Positions 7,520 through 17,079 of a stretch of DNA of 64,000 nucleotides are shown here, piece by piece. The notes under the pieces are model-generated. The model saw nothing but the letters and a program-made list of their open reading frames with translations, did no database searches and was not told the origin of the DNA. The DNA is taken from assembly GCA_947497175.1 (NCBI GenBank), contig CANMFM010000001.1, forward strand, positions 310,001-374,000, read 5' to 3'. This stretch comes from an uncultured Aquimarina sp. (lineage in GTDB: Bacteria > Bacteroidota > Bacteroidia > Flavobacteriales > Flavobacteriaceae). The first letter of the stretch is position 1, and each line of letters opens with the position of its first letter. Both the position numbers and the translations under genes were made by a program.

Positions 7520-8776
7520 ATGAAAAAAATACTACCTGATTTCAAATTTGATAGTGTTCTAACCCCGATTATTTTTATTATAGCTCCCGGCACATTGATT
7601 CATAGCATAAATGAATTTTTAGAAGGAGGTTATAGTGATTATTTTATCAGAGATATATGTGCTTTGGCCGTTATAGCGTTAGGATTGCTACTTTATAGAT
7701 TTTCTGTTATTCCAAAGTCAAGCTTATTTCCAATATCCATATATGCTATCGTAGGTGCGGTTGCCATAACATTTATTATTGGAGCTTACGATCCCGATTT
7801 TCGATTTGAACCTAATTTCTTACAGGCAGAAATGATTTTATCTTTATTAATGTTGATGCATTATAAAGAAGTAAAGAACTTGTTGATTTTTAACTTGCTT
7901 TTTGTCGTTTGCTGCTATCTTACTGTGGGTAACGCATATGCAATAGATAAGTTTATCTATCATGGGATGATTGTATGTGGTTCGGGTGTAATGACCTATG
8001 CCAGTCAAAGTGCGTTTGTAAGACTAAGTCAAAAAGTAAAGGAAGCTAATATTCTTATAAAGGAGAAAAATGAAGAGCTAAAAAAAATGAATTTAGCAAA
8101 GGATCAGCTCTTTAGAATTATCGGTCATGATCTGCGAACTCCTTTTTTTCAGCTAAAATCATTGGTAGAAATGATAAATGAAGTAGAGTCTGAGTCCGAA
8201 AAAGAACAAATAAAATCTTTGTTAATTGAATCGGCAGATAAAGGAAATCAGCTTTTAGAAGATTTATTACAATGGGGAAACACATACCAACATAAACATG
8301 AAATTTTATTAGAAAAAACCTATTTAAAGGCTACTGTGGAACGTGTTTTTGATTTTTCGGAAATTAAAAGGAGAAAGAAAGAGATTACATTGATTAATAA
8401 GATTCCTGATTATTTAGAAATTACTATAAATCCTATCATGATGGAAACGGTAATGAGAAATCTAATTGCCAACGCCATCAAATTCTCCCATTCAGGTTCT
8501 GAAATTATCGTACAATCTGAAAAGGTTGGTGAGCAGATAAGAATTGATATTGTCGACAATGGCATAGGTATATGTGAAAAAAGGTTGAATATGCTTTTTG
8601 TTACTGATAAAAATGAAAGTACTTCAGGTACTGATAATGAAAAAGGCAGTGGCTATGGATTAAGTATTTCAAAAAAACTGGTTGAAAAACAAAATGGAAT
8701 ATTTGAAATACAAAGTCAGCACAATCAGGGAACAACCATACGAATGTATTTTCCTGTCAACCAACAAGCTTCTTAG
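7520..8776 (+). CDS. Membrane-bound sensor histidine kinase
   Basis: A 418-residue protein with about six membrane helices (15-160), a short coiled coil (about 165-195), a HisKA dimerisation domain with IIGHDLRTPF (phosphorylated H203), and a HATPase_c domain. N box NLIANAIKFS, G1 DNGIGI and G2 GSGYGLSI are all intact, so it should be an active kinase. The sensor part has no named periplasmic domain; the helices resemble 5TM/7TM-type sensors, so the signal may be sensed in the membrane. No response regulator is encoded next to it, so it is an orphan kinase. A hairpin terminator follows, and a 9-bp inverted repeat lies just before the start. Confidence 0.92.
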   Translation: MKKILPDFKFDSVLTPIIFIIAPGTLIHSINEFLEGGYSDYFIRDICALAVIALGLLLYRFSVIPKSSLFPISIYAIVGAVAITFIIGAYDPDFRFEPNFLQAEMILSLLMLMHYKEVKNLLIFNLLFVVCCYLTVGNAYAIDKFIYHGMIVCGSGVMTYASQSAFVRLSQKVKEANILIKEKNEELKKMNLAKDQLFRIIGHDLRTPFFQLKSLVEMINEVESESEKEQIKSLLIESADKGNQLLEDLLQWGNTYQHKHEILLEKTYLKATVERVFDFSEIKRRKKEITLINKIPDYLEITINPIMMETVMRNLIANAIKFSHSGSEIIVQSEKVGEQIRIDIVDNGIGICEKRLNMLFVTDKNESTSGTDNEKGSGYGLSISKKLVEKQNGIFEIQSQHNQGTTIRMYFPVNQQAS

Positions 8777-8789
8777 AAATAGTAGAATA

Positions 8790-8834
8790 GCTACTCATTT
8801 GAAGGAGATTTTAAATGAGCAGCTCTGTTTTTTT
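8790..8834. terminator. Terminator between convergent genes
   Basis: GCT-a-CTCATTT (8790-8800) pairs with AAATGAG-c-AGC (8813-8823), 10 pairs with one mismatch, followed by TCTG and a run of seven T (8828-8834). Confidence 0.55.
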
Positions 8835-8857
8835 CTGAAAAAAGAAAATAATATAGC

Positions 8858-10516
8858 TTATTTCTTATTTACATACTCCATTAGATCTACATCGTTCCCC
8901 AGTAGAATTTCTTTAGAATTAATTCTACCATCAAGTTTATCATTTTCTAATTTAAGCACACCTCTAGGACATACTGCAGAACAAATGCCACAACCTACAC
9001 AGCTGGATCTTACAATATTCTCACCTTTCTGGGCATATGCACGAACATCGATTCCCATTTCGCAATACGTAGAACAGTTACCACATGAGATACATTGTCC
9101 GCCGTTGGTCGTAATTCTAAATTTAGAAAATAAACGTTGTTGGAAACCTAAAATTGCAGCCATGGGGCAACCAAATCGACACCACACACGATTGCCTAAA
9201 ATCGGATAGAAACCAGTACCTACAACTCCCGAAAAGATAGCACCAATAGCAAAACCATAAGAAGATCGCAATGTTTCGGCTTTGAAGATGAAGATTTTTC
9301 CATCTCCGCTAAAAAAATGAATCCCCATAAGAACCGCTAGAATTATAAAATATCCTATTGCACCGTATTGTGCATCCTTTGCCAATTCTTTTCTTTTAAA
9401 AATCATAACTCCAGCAAACACGAAGGTTAAGAATGAGGCTACACTTATGAGAAATGATTTTTTGGTAAGCCAGTATTTAGAAGAGTCGTCACCCAAATAA
9501 CTGTGAACGACCGCGGTAGTCATCACCACTACGAATACCAAAACCGTATGAATCAACCATCGCTCAAGTTTCCAGGCACTTAATTTTTTACTTGATAATT
9601 GTCTAAAAGGATCTCCTGCGGTTTCGGCTAAACCACCACAACCACAAACCCAGGAACAATACCATCTTTTTCCAAATTTGTAGGTAAGTATCGGAGTAAT
9701 AATAAAAATTGAAGCGATTCCAAAGATTAATAATACCAAACCGATATTGCCGGCACTAATAAACTCATTGACTCTATATTGTTCGAAATTGTAATAATTA
9801 AGAGGCCAGACATTTTTTAGATCATAATATGGTAATTTGAATGATTCAGAATTTAATCTTGCCATAAATTCTGGAATCAAAAAAGCAAACCCTAATTGAA
9901 AAAACATTACAGAAACCGTACGAATTTGTTGATAGCGATTATGTCTGTATTTTAGAATAAATTTATAGCCAAACGCTAGTATTGCAATGGTATATAAGGT
10001 GCCATAGACGAACCATTGACTTGCAGGATTACCACTTAATAATCTACTTAAGGGATCAAAAAGCGCTACTAATCCGGTGTTAGCTTCTCCATTCGTTCCC
10101 AGACCCAAGAGATCAGCGTAAAAATACAGAACTATGTAAAATGTAGTTAACCCAACTCCGGTTAGCCAACCGATAATACCTCTAGAAGAAATAGATTTAA
10201 ACCAAACCTGATCATTTTTAATGCCTTCATGTTTTGTAAGGTAGGCATCATTGGCATACAGAATCGTACCTATGGTGATCATCCCAAGTGATACGGTTAA
10301 AAATATACCCTGATTAGGTAAATCCGTATTGAAAAGTGCTAAAACCAATATAAAAAGGCCTGTAAAGCCAATAGCTAGTGCTATTTTTTGTTTTGTCGAA
10401 ATCCCGTTAGCATCAGGATTGGCAAGAGACATACTATGATTTAATTTATTACTCATTGTTTTATCTTTTTTTAAAGTGCTCAAAAACCTTATGATGATGT
10501 CAGACTGGTTTTGCAT
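8858..10516 (-). CDS. NapH/NosR-like membrane polyferredoxin (4Fe-4S)
   Basis: A 552-residue protein with about ten membrane helices. Two cytoplasmic Cys motifs resemble NapH/NosR/CcoG-type proteins (CSWVCGCG and CRFGCPMAAIL). A C-terminal pair of 4Fe-4S clusters follows (CISCGNCSTYC and CVGCGICSAVCPRG, about residues 480-525). Such proteins carry electrons between a quinol or cytoplasmic donor and redox partners across the inner membrane. The internal Met21 (MSNKLNH, start at 10456) is a likely alternative start because the first 20 residues look unlike a conserved N-terminus. The next gene upstream is an FAD-dependent NAD(P)H oxidoreductase 91 bases away on the same strand, so the two probably form an electron-transfer pair. 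No nitrate, nitrous-oxide or cytochrome oxidase genes are nearby. Confidence 0.85.
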   Translation of the reverse strand: MQNQSDIIIRFLSTLKKDKTMSNKLNHSMSLANPDANGISTKQKIALAIGFTGLFILVLALFNTDLPNQGIFLTVSLGMITIGTILYANDAYLTKHEGIKNDQVWFKSISSRGIIGWLTGVGLTTFYIVLYFYADLLGLGTNGEANTGLVALFDPLSRLLSGNPASQWFVYGTLYTIAILAFGYKFILKYRHNRYQQIRTVSVMFFQLGFAFLIPEFMARLNSESFKLPYYDLKNVWPLNYYNFEQYRVNEFISAGNIGLVLLIFGIASIFIITPILTYKFGKRWYCSWVCGCGGLAETAGDPFRQLSSKKLSAWKLERWLIHTVLVFVVVMTTAVVHSYLGDDSSKYWLTKKSFLISVASFLTFVFAGVMIFKRKELAKDAQYGAIGYFIILAVLMGIHFFSGDGKIFIFKAETLRSSYGFAIGAIFSGVVGTGFYPILGNRVWCRFGCPMAAILGFQQRLFSKFRITTNGGQCISCGNCSTYCEMGIDVRAYAQKGENIVRSSCVGCGICSAVCPRGVLKLENDKLDGRINSKEILLGNDVDLMEYVNKK

Positions 10517-10607
10517 ACATTGTAAAGGTTGTATACCATAAATGAAACTTTTATAAGCTCATGCTGACATCTGATTAAATTATTTTTGAGCCACTTTGAT
10601 TTTATTT

Positions 10608-11909
10608 TTATACCGTTTGAAGTTGTGATTTTTTGTAAGCTGACAAAATCTCTTTTTCATGAGTTTTATAAAACTCGGGATCAAAATTTGCCTCAGGAAG
10701 ATGTTCTATTACAAAATCAACATCTCTTTTTTCATTGAGCCAACGATCAAAAACTTCATGTTTCATTCTAATTCCGAAGGTGTTAATACCTAAAAACTCT
10801 TTAGTGTCTTTATGGTAAGAAATCGTAATGCATTTGGTATCATCTTGGTGTATCCAATGGAATTGTTGTTCATATTCCTTCGGTTGCCCAAATACCCAAC
10901 CATAGGTTTGATATTCGATATCCATAAATTTTGCACTGTTAAACCAATGTCCGGGTTTATATTCAGTTTTATTTCCGCAGATAGTTTGAGCTACAGTTTC
11001 ACCCATCATACGACCGGTATACCAAACGGCTTCAATTGGTCTGCGGTTCCCGATGGCTTCATGCTGTTCAGCACAATCGCCTATGGCATAAATATTAGAA
11101 ATATTGGTTTCCAAAAATCTATTTACTTTTACTCCGCGACCTAATTCTATACCCGAGTCTTTTAAGAAATCAACGTTTGGTGATACTCCTGGAGTTAATC
11201 CTACAACATCACAATCAATAATCTCTCCCGTTTCCTGAACGACGACTCCCTTGGCTTTACCGTTTTCATCAGAAATTATTTCTTTTAAATTTACTCCTAA
11301 TCGCAAATCGATATGGTGGGTTTTGATATGGCGATTAATCATACCGCTTTCACCGGCGGGCAGCACTGCGTTCCAGAAGCTTTCTTCTCGTACCAGAAAT
11401 GTAACCGGAATATCTCGAGAGTGTAACATTTCAACTAATTCAATACCAATTAGTCCTCCGCCTACAACAACGGCATGCTTGCAGACTTCGTTATCAGGAG
11501 CATGTTTTTCTAGATTTTCCAGATCTTGTTTATGATACATCCCCATCACTCCTTCTAAATCCTGACCGGGCCATCCAAATTTATTAGGTTTAGAACCTAC
11601 GGCAATGATCAGTTTATCATAGTTCATAGTTTCTCCATCAGAAAAGACTAATTCGTTGGCCTTGTGATTTACTTTGGAAACAAAACCATTTTTTAATTCA
11701 ATTTTATTTTTTTCCCAAAACCAGTTTTCATAGGGTTGCGTATGTTCAAATTTCATATGTCCCATATAAATATACATAAGAGCAGTACGGGAAAAGAAGT
11801 AATCTGTTTCGGCAGAAATGATAGTAATTCTTTTGTCAGACATTTTTCGGATATGTCTTGCAGCGGTTACCCCTGAAATCCCATTTCCGATAATTACAAT
11901 ATGTTGCAT
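10608..11909 (-). CDS. FAD-dependent NAD(P)H oxidoreductase
   Basis: A 433-residue two-dinucleotide-fold flavoprotein with FAD-binding GNGISG (8-13), NAD(P)H-binding GGGLIG (about 150-155) and IYAIGDCAEQ in the FAD-contacting C-terminal part. It resembles NADH:rubredoxin/nitrite reductase-type reductases of the pyridine nucleotide-disulphide family but has no redox-active CxxxxC disulphide. The C-terminal 100 residues, including WIHQDDTKCITISYH, form an added domain of unknown role. It is transcribed just before the polyferredoxin gene and may feed electrons from NAD(P)H into it. The physiological acceptor is unknown. Confidence 0.87.
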   Translation of the reverse strand: MQHIVIIGNGISGVTAARHIRKMSDKRITIISAETDYFFSRTALMYIYMGHMKFEHTQPYENWFWEKNKIELKNGFVSKVNHKANELVFSDGETMNYDKLIIAVGSKPNKFGWPGQDLEGVMGMYHKQDLENLEKHAPDNEVCKHAVVVGGGLIGIELVEMLHSRDIPVTFLVREESFWNAVLPAGESGMINRHIKTHHIDLRLGVNLKEIISDENGKAKGVVVQETGEIIDCDVVGLTPGVSPNVDFLKDSGIELGRGVKVNRFLETNISNIYAIGDCAEQHEAIGNRRPIEAVWYTGRMMGETVAQTICGNKTEYKPGHWFNSAKFMDIEYQTYGWVFGQPKEYEQQFHWIHQDDTKCITISYHKDTKEFLGINTFGIRMKHEVFDRWLNEKRDVDFVIEHLPEANFDPEFYKTHEKEILSAYKKSQLQTV

Positions 11910-12218
11910 AAAGATGATTGTTGATTGTCAATTTTTACTTAGAAGTGAACACTTCGGTCAGTAAGTCGATTATAAATATAAGAACTTAAGCGATTGATTT
12001 AATTTAGAATGAATCTAAAAACAGTACAAACCTGTAAGGAAATAATTTTATTTACGAACGGGTTTCAGGTGTTTATTCGAATCCCAGAAAAATAAAATTG
12101 TTTGTAAGTTGGTGATTTACCACCCGACTGAATGCCCATTACCGAGGTAGATTTTAACAATGTAATAAAACAAACACGTTGAACTCAGCTTCTAAAAAGA
12201 GCTGTAAAATGGTACACT
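11910..12218. other. Intergenic stretch between divergent genes
   Basis: 309 bases between the divergent oxidoreductase and DUF547 genes. I see no clear TAnnTTTG promoter, terminator or small gene in it; only short imperfect inverted repeats. Confidence 0.5.
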
Positions 12219-12929
12219 ATGAAAAAGATAACAATTGTCTTACTCCTGCTTTTGACTCAGATAAGTTTCTCACAAGGCACTGTAGATTTTTTTGAAAAAG
12301 CCGATGCTTTCTTTAAAACATATGTTTCTAATGGCAAAGTAAAATATGAGGCCATTAAAAAGAATCCATCTTCGCTAGATAAGTTATTGGCTATGGCCTC
12401 AAAAATTAACATATCTAAAAGTGAAAAAAACACATATCAGGCATTTTACATTAATGCGTATAATTTGGCAGTAATCAAAGGAGTTGTAGATCGCTACCCG
12501 GTTAAATCACCATTAGATATTAAAGGTTTTTTTGATAAAACTACCTATACATTAGGAGGAAAAGAAACTACACTTAATGATTTAGAAAATAAAATACTGC
12601 GCAAAAACTTTCCAAATGAAGCACGTTTTCATTTTGTGTTGGTATGTGCAGGATTAGGATGTCCTCCTATTATTGCCGAAGCTTATAAACCTTCGACCAT
12701 AAACAATCAATTACAACGGCAAGCCGTAAAAGCTCTTAATAACCCGGATTTTATTAAGGTTAAAGGTAAAAAGGTACAATTATCTCAAATTTTTGAATGG
12801 TATAAAGTTGATTTTACACGCAACGGATCAGAAATCGATTATGTAAACAAATTCAGAAAAGAGAAAATACCTTCGGATGCTAAAGTGTCATATTATCCTT
12901 ATGACTGGAGTTTAAATCAAATCAAATAA
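12219..12929 (+). CDS. DUF547 domain secreted protein (copy 1)
   Basis: A 236-residue protein with a signal peptide (MKKITIVLLLLLTQISFSQ) and one DUF547 domain filling the rest. Conserved landmarks are YQAFYINAYNLAVIKGV, LNDLENKILR and the Cys motif VCAGLGCPP. The function of DUF547 is unknown. The domain has a papain-like Cys/His arrangement in some predictions, which is not testable here. Two further DUF547 genes lie at 27159-27905 and 28252-29133 and are much closer to each other than to this one. It heads a plus-strand group with a beta-barrel protein, a GH113-like lipoprotein and an Omp85-like protein, all envelope-associated. Confidence 0.9.
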   Translation: MKKITIVLLLLLTQISFSQGTVDFFEKADAFFKTYVSNGKVKYEAIKKNPSSLDKLLAMASKINISKSEKNTYQAFYINAYNLAVIKGVVDRYPVKSPLDIKGFFDKTTYTLGGKETTLNDLENKILRKNFPNEARFHFVLVCAGLGCPPIIAEAYKPSTINNQLQRQAVKALNNPDFIKVKGKKVQLSQIFEWYKVDFTRNGSEIDYVNKFRKEKIPSDAKVSYYPYDWSLNQIK

Positions 12930-13015
12930 TGTTTCAACACTAATATTAATCACTACATAAGTCTTCTTCAAAAGAAAACTTTGCTGGGATACTTATGCAA
13001 ATAAAAATCACAAAA

Positions 13016-13894
13016 ATGAAAATCAAAAAAACAATGGTAACTGCAATAAGTCTTTTTGTTTTGGCTATCGGCCTTGCACAAGAGCAAGAAGAAGAGCAAC
13101 AAGGATCAGTAATACAAACATTAACCCCTTCTAAACTGATAGGCAAAGGGCAGTACGATATTAAATGGTTTAATAATTTATATACACAGACCGAAAGTAC
13201 ATTTAGTGATGGAGATGAGCCCAGAGAAACATTTTTTACCTCTACACTCGAAGCATATACAGGAGTTGGGAGTAATAAACGTTGGAATCTAGGTGTAATT
13301 CTTGAATTTAGATCTAATGTAGTCGCAGATCGAGATGCGCTGGATGTTTTTTCTTTTGATGGAGAAAGAGGCACTGCCCGTTCTGGATTTACATCATTTG
13401 CCCCTTCTGTAAAGTTTGTTCCTCTTAAAAGCGTAAATAATTTCTCTGTACAAAGTTCTTTTTTCATTCCGTTAGTAGATAACGAATCTGAAGATGGTGT
13501 TTTTCTGGATCAAGACGGCTATATCTGGCAAAATAGATTCTTTTATGATCATACATTTCCTGGTAATAAATTTCAAATCTTTGGCGAACTCAATTCTGAA
13601 TTAAATTTTGGAGAAGAAGAGGATAGCTTTGCAAATAATAGTCTTAGACTTACGCCGGGAGTATTTTTTAGTTATTTTCCGAGTTCTAAATTTACCGTGT
13701 TAGCATTGGCTCAACACTCTGAGTTAATTGATTTGGGAAATGATTTTGATCAAACCTTTACAGCATTAGGCGGAGGAGCAAAATATCAATTGACAAATGA
13801 GCTTAACATAGAAGCATTATATACAAACTTTGTAGATGGTGATAATACCGGGTTAGGAGAAACATTTAATATAGGATTAAGAGCAGTATTCTAA
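13016..13894 (+). CDS. Outer-membrane beta-barrel protein
   Basis: Starting at 13016 gives a 292-residue protein with a good signal peptide (MKIKKTMVTAISLFVLAIGLAQ, cut before EQE). An upstream ATG at 12995 adds seven residues. The mature protein shows alternating aromatic/hydrophobic strands spaced about 10-15 residues apart and ends in a strand with a terminal Phe (NIGLRAVF), as in outer-membrane barrels of the porin/transporter type. No named family is recognised. It follows the DUF547 gene and precedes the GH113-like lipoprotein by 32 bases, so it is probably in one operon with them. Confidence 0.82.
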   Translation: MKIKKTMVTAISLFVLAIGLAQEQEEEQQGSVIQTLTPSKLIGKGQYDIKWFNNLYTQTESTFSDGDEPRETFFTSTLEAYTGVGSNKRWNLGVILEFRSNVVADRDALDVFSFDGERGTARSGFTSFAPSVKFVPLKSVNNFSVQSSFFIPLVDNESEDGVFLDQDGYIWQNRFFYDHTFPGNKFQIFGELNSELNFGEEEDSFANNSLRLTPGVFFSYFPSSKFTVLALAQHSELIDLGNDFDQTFTALGGGAKYQLTNELNIEALYTNFVDGDNTGLGETFNIGLRAVF

Positions 13895-13926
13895 TAAAGT
13901 TGTATTTTCAGCAGTAAAAAATAAAA

Positions 13927-14931
13927 ATGAAGAAGTTCTTCTTATTGCTGCTAATTGCAATTTTTTCTTCCAGTTGTCGCGGACAAAAATCTAAAATTAA
14001 TGGAGTTAGTTTTGTAGGGTCGCCCAGAGAAATTAAAGCAGAAACAATACAACCGATAGTAGATCTTAATGCTAATTGGGCTGCTGTAATGCCTTTTGGA
14101 TTTTTAAAAAACTTAGAAAGCCCTACTGTCGTTTTTAATATCGATAGACAATGGTGGGGCGAACGAAGAGATGGGGCCAAAAGAACTATAGAATTATTGA
14201 ATGAGAGAGGAGTGCAAGTAATGTTGAAACCTCAGATTTGGGTTTGGCAAGGAGCGTTTACCGGTAATATTAAGATGAATTCTGAAGAAAAATGGAAAGA
14301 ACTGGAAAAATCATACAAAAAATTTATACTGCTATATGCACAATTAGCAGAAGAAATGAAAGTGCCTATTCTTTGTATCGGTACCGAGCTGCATACATTT
14401 GTGCAAACCAGACCCGTCTATTGGATTGAACTCATCGAGCAAATAAGAACAATATATCAAGGAAAACTAACCTATGCAGAGAATTGGGATCAATTTGATA
14501 AAGTTCCGTTTTGGGATCAATTAGAGTTTATAGGTATTGATGCTTATTTTCCGGTTTCAGATCGTCAAACTCCAACAGTAGAAGAGTTACGACAGGGTTG
14601 GCAACGACATAAAAAGAATATTTTTGACGTACATACCAAAATAAAGAAACCCGTTTTATTTACAGAGTATGGATATCGAAGCATACACTATACAGGTAAA
14701 GAACCCTGGGATTCTGGTAGCGCTAATGGTAATGTGGATTTACAAGCGCAAAAAAATGCATTAACTGCTCTATATTATGAGTTTTGGCAAGAGCCATGGT
14801 TTGCGGGTGGGTTCTTGTGGAAATGGTTTCATAATCACGATGAAGTAGGAGGAAAAGATAATAACAGGTTTACCATACAAAATAAACCCTCAGAAGCACT
14901 GATAAAAGAATTTTACTCAACCCAAAAATGA
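13927..14931 (+). CDS. GH113-like glycoside hydrolase lipoprotein
   Basis: A 334-residue protein with a lipoprotein signal (FSSSC, lipidated C17) and a TIM-barrel domain of the GH113 type, a family whose characterised members are beta-mannanases. The expected acid/base E154 (GTELHTF) and nucleophile E247 (FTEYGYRS) are present, as are VQVMLKPQIWVW and FLWKWFHNH. It should act at the cell surface or in the periplasm on a beta-linked sugar, but the substrate is unknown. The stop codon overlaps the start of the next gene (ATGA), which suggests coupling to the Omp85-like protein. Confidence 0.87.
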   Translation: MKKFFLLLLIAIFSSSCRGQKSKINGVSFVGSPREIKAETIQPIVDLNANWAAVMPFGFLKNLESPTVVFNIDRQWWGERRDGAKRTIELLNERGVQVMLKPQIWVWQGAFTGNIKMNSEEKWKELEKSYKKFILLYAQLAEEMKVPILCIGTELHTFVQTRPVYWIELIEQIRTIYQGKLTYAENWDQFDKVPFWDQLEFIGIDAYFPVSDRQTPTVEELRQGWQRHKKNIFDVHTKIKKPVLFTEYGYRSIHYTGKEPWDSGSANGNVDLQAQKNALTALYYEFWQEPWFAGGFLWKWFHNHDEVGGKDNNRFTIQNKPSEALIKEFYSTQK

Positions 14932-16184
14932 AGACAACCTTCACTCTTATTATCCTGCTTGCAACCGGTATAACTTTGGCGCAAGAGAATGTTATTACTA
15001 ACATCATTGTGCAGGGCAATAATAAAACCAAAACGTCAGCTTTGGTAAAGCTTACTAGTCTTACAAAAGGAGAAGCGTTGGACTCACTGCTGATTGAAAA
15101 AGATATCAAAAGACTAAAAAGATTGCCATCGATCGCCCATGCCTATTATCAGGTGCACGAGAGTGAAGGCGGTTATGAATTAATATATGGAATCGAAGAA
15201 AACTTTACCATTATTCCGTCTGCCAATGTCTATACCACTAACGATGATGAATTTGCTTTTAGACTTGGGTTATACGAATTTAATTTATTAGGAAGAAATA
15301 TAACTATTGGTGGAATTTATCAAAATGATATTTACTCCTCGTATATGGGAAACATACGAGCACCATTTTTGTTTGGAAAAAGAGCGGGATTGGCACTTAA
15401 TTATAGCAATATTACAACTGAAGAGCCTGTGTTTATTGAAGGAGGAACGGCAGACTATAAATATAACAACACCTCTTACGAAATCCTGGGATTGTATCAG
15501 TTCAACTTACAAAATCGAATCGAATTAGGGATCAATTACTTTAATGAAGATTATGAATACAAAGAAGGGGTAACAGATCCCAATGTGCCGCAAGACTTTG
15601 ATGTAAATAAACTGCTGTGCAAATTTATTTATGAGTTTAATAATTTAAATTATGACTATCAGTATGTATCCGGATTTCGGAGTATTCTTAATACTCAGTA
15701 CGTGATCAGTACAGAAGATGTATTACCCGACTTTTTTATATGGTGGAACGACTTTTTGTACTACCATAGAGTAGGTAAAAAAGGCAATTGGGCCTCGCGA
15801 CTACGATTTGGTCTGGCAAGTAATGATGAATCACCTTTTGCACCCTTTGCCGTAGATAATAACCTAAACATTCGGGGAGTAGGTAATGTGATTGATCGGG
15901 GTACCGGGGTGATCGTACTCAATACCGAATATCGCCATACCGTATATGAAAAAGATTGGTTCGTATTGCAAGGCAATGTTTTTGTAGATGGGGGTAGTTG
16001 GCGTAATCCCGGCGGTGATTTTGGAGACTTTGGTGATTCGCAAAACTTTAGACTCTATCCGGGGGTAGGGCTGCGCTTTATGCACAAAAAGATCTTTAAT
16101 GCTATTTTTAGAATCGACTACGGCTATGGCGTTACCGAAGATGCTACTAACGGATTTGTATTTGGTATTGGGCAGTATTTTTAG
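14928..16184 (+). CDS. Omp85/BamA-like outer-membrane protein with a short POTRA region
   Basis: A 418-residue protein with a signal peptide (MKTTFTLIILLATGITLAQ). One POTRA-like unit (about 20-90, ITNIIVQGNNKTKTSALVKL) is followed by a 16-strand-type barrel whose last third contains the Omp85 landmarks LNIRGVGNVIDRGTG, VLNTEYRH and FVDGGSW, ending in a C-terminal Phe (GIGQYF). BamA itself is about 800 residues with five POTRA units, so this is a small specialised member of the superfamily (surface-antigen/TamA-like), not the essential assembly factor. It is translationally coupled to the GH113-like lipoprotein gene and may help place it or a partner in the outer membrane. Confidence 0.85.
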   Translation: MKTTFTLIILLATGITLAQENVITNIIVQGNNKTKTSALVKLTSLTKGEALDSLLIEKDIKRLKRLPSIAHAYYQVHESEGGYELIYGIEENFTIIPSANVYTTNDDEFAFRLGLYEFNLLGRNITIGGIYQNDIYSSYMGNIRAPFLFGKRAGLALNYSNITTEEPVFIEGGTADYKYNNTSYEILGLYQFNLQNRIELGINYFNEDYEYKEGVTDPNVPQDFDVNKLLCKFIYEFNNLNYDYQYVSGFRSILNTQYVISTEDVLPDFFIWWNDFLYYHRVGKKGNWASRLRFGLASNDESPFAPFAVDNNLNIRGVGNVIDRGTGVIVLNTEYRHTVYEKDWFVLQGNVFVDGGSWRNPGGDFGDFGDSQNFRLYPGVGLRFMHKKIFNAIFRIDYGYGVTEDATNGFVFGIGQYF

Positions 16185-16404
16185 AGATTAGCGAATAAAG
16201 AATAGAGTTTTGGGCAACAAAAGTGGTTCTCGATACATTTTGTTTTCATTCCATTATAACAAAACACACAAACTCACGCTTTTTTACAATAGTTATCAAA
16301 ATATTCAGGGGTAATATTTAAGATATACTTACCTTAGTGTGGTTATATGAATGTGTATTAGGTAATTAAACCTAAGTCAATTTGAGAAATCAACATAGCC
16401 AACG

Positions 16405-16995
16405 ATGAAAAAGATGCAATGGTATAATGAACCAGATATATGGAAAATAATTGATGACACGTCATTGTCCATGTTTGTAACACCTAATACAGATTTCTGG
16501 AGAAAAACCCATTATGGTTTTACGGTAGACGATGGGCCTTTTTATTATTCTATTGAGGGTGGAGAATTCGAATTGTACGTAAAAATAACGGGTGCGTATA
16601 AAACCAGGTTCGACCAAATGGGAGTAATGATAAGGATAGATGAAAAAACCTGGATTAAAACTGGTGTAGAATATGTCAACCAGAGAATCAATTTAAGTGC
16701 TGTAGTTACTCATCAAAATAGTGATTGGAGTATGGTCGAATTAAAACAAAGACCAACCTCTGTTTGGCTTCAGGTCACTCGAAGATTAGATGCTATAGAA
16801 ATAAAATATTCATTAAACAATACAGACTTCACTGTAATGAGACTAGCATATTTTCCTGATAACGTACCCGTAATGGTAGGATTGACTGCCGCTTCTCCAG
16901 ATGGAAATGGATTTGATGCCTTATTTGAAGATTTTGCGATTAAACATCTTCCGGATAAACGAAGAAGTGAGTGGTTAAAACAAAACGATAAATGA
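16405..16995 (+). CDS. DUF1349 domain protein
   Basis: A 196-residue cytoplasmic protein that matches the DUF1349 (concanavalin A-like, COG3506) family over its whole length: MQWYNEPDIWK, FWRKTHYGFTVDDGPFYY, VGVMIRIDEKTWIKTGVEY (first residue varies) and SPDGNGFDALFEDF. Members have a jelly-roll lectin/glucanase fold without identified catalytic residues. The function is unknown. It has no signal peptide, stands alone between the Omp85-like gene and a ureohydrolase gene, and probably has its own promoter. Confidence 0.85.
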   Translation: MKKMQWYNEPDIWKIIDDTSLSMFVTPNTDFWRKTHYGFTVDDGPFYYSIEGGEFELYVKITGAYKTRFDQMGVMIRIDEKTWIKTGVEYVNQRINLSAVVTHQNSDWSMVELKQRPTSVWLQVTRRLDAIEIKYSLNNTDFTVMRLAYFPDNVPVMVGLTAASPDGNGFDALFEDFAIKHLPDKRRSEWLKQNDK

Positions 16996-17079
16996 GAACA
17001 AATCGTTCATTGTTTATATAATATTGATCTTTAAATAGTCTTATTTTGTATATATTCTCGAGTATAATATCTAAACCAT

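Noticed and set aside
8682..9209. Plus-strand frame spanning the end of the histidine kinase gene and the polyferredoxin gene
   Set aside because: It overlaps two well-supported genes, crosses the terminator hairpin and has no recognisable content.
12946..13467. Minus-strand frame opposite the beta-barrel gene
   Set aside because: The plus-strand frame has a signal peptide and barrel pattern; the minus frame is low-complexity Ser-rich shadow sequence.
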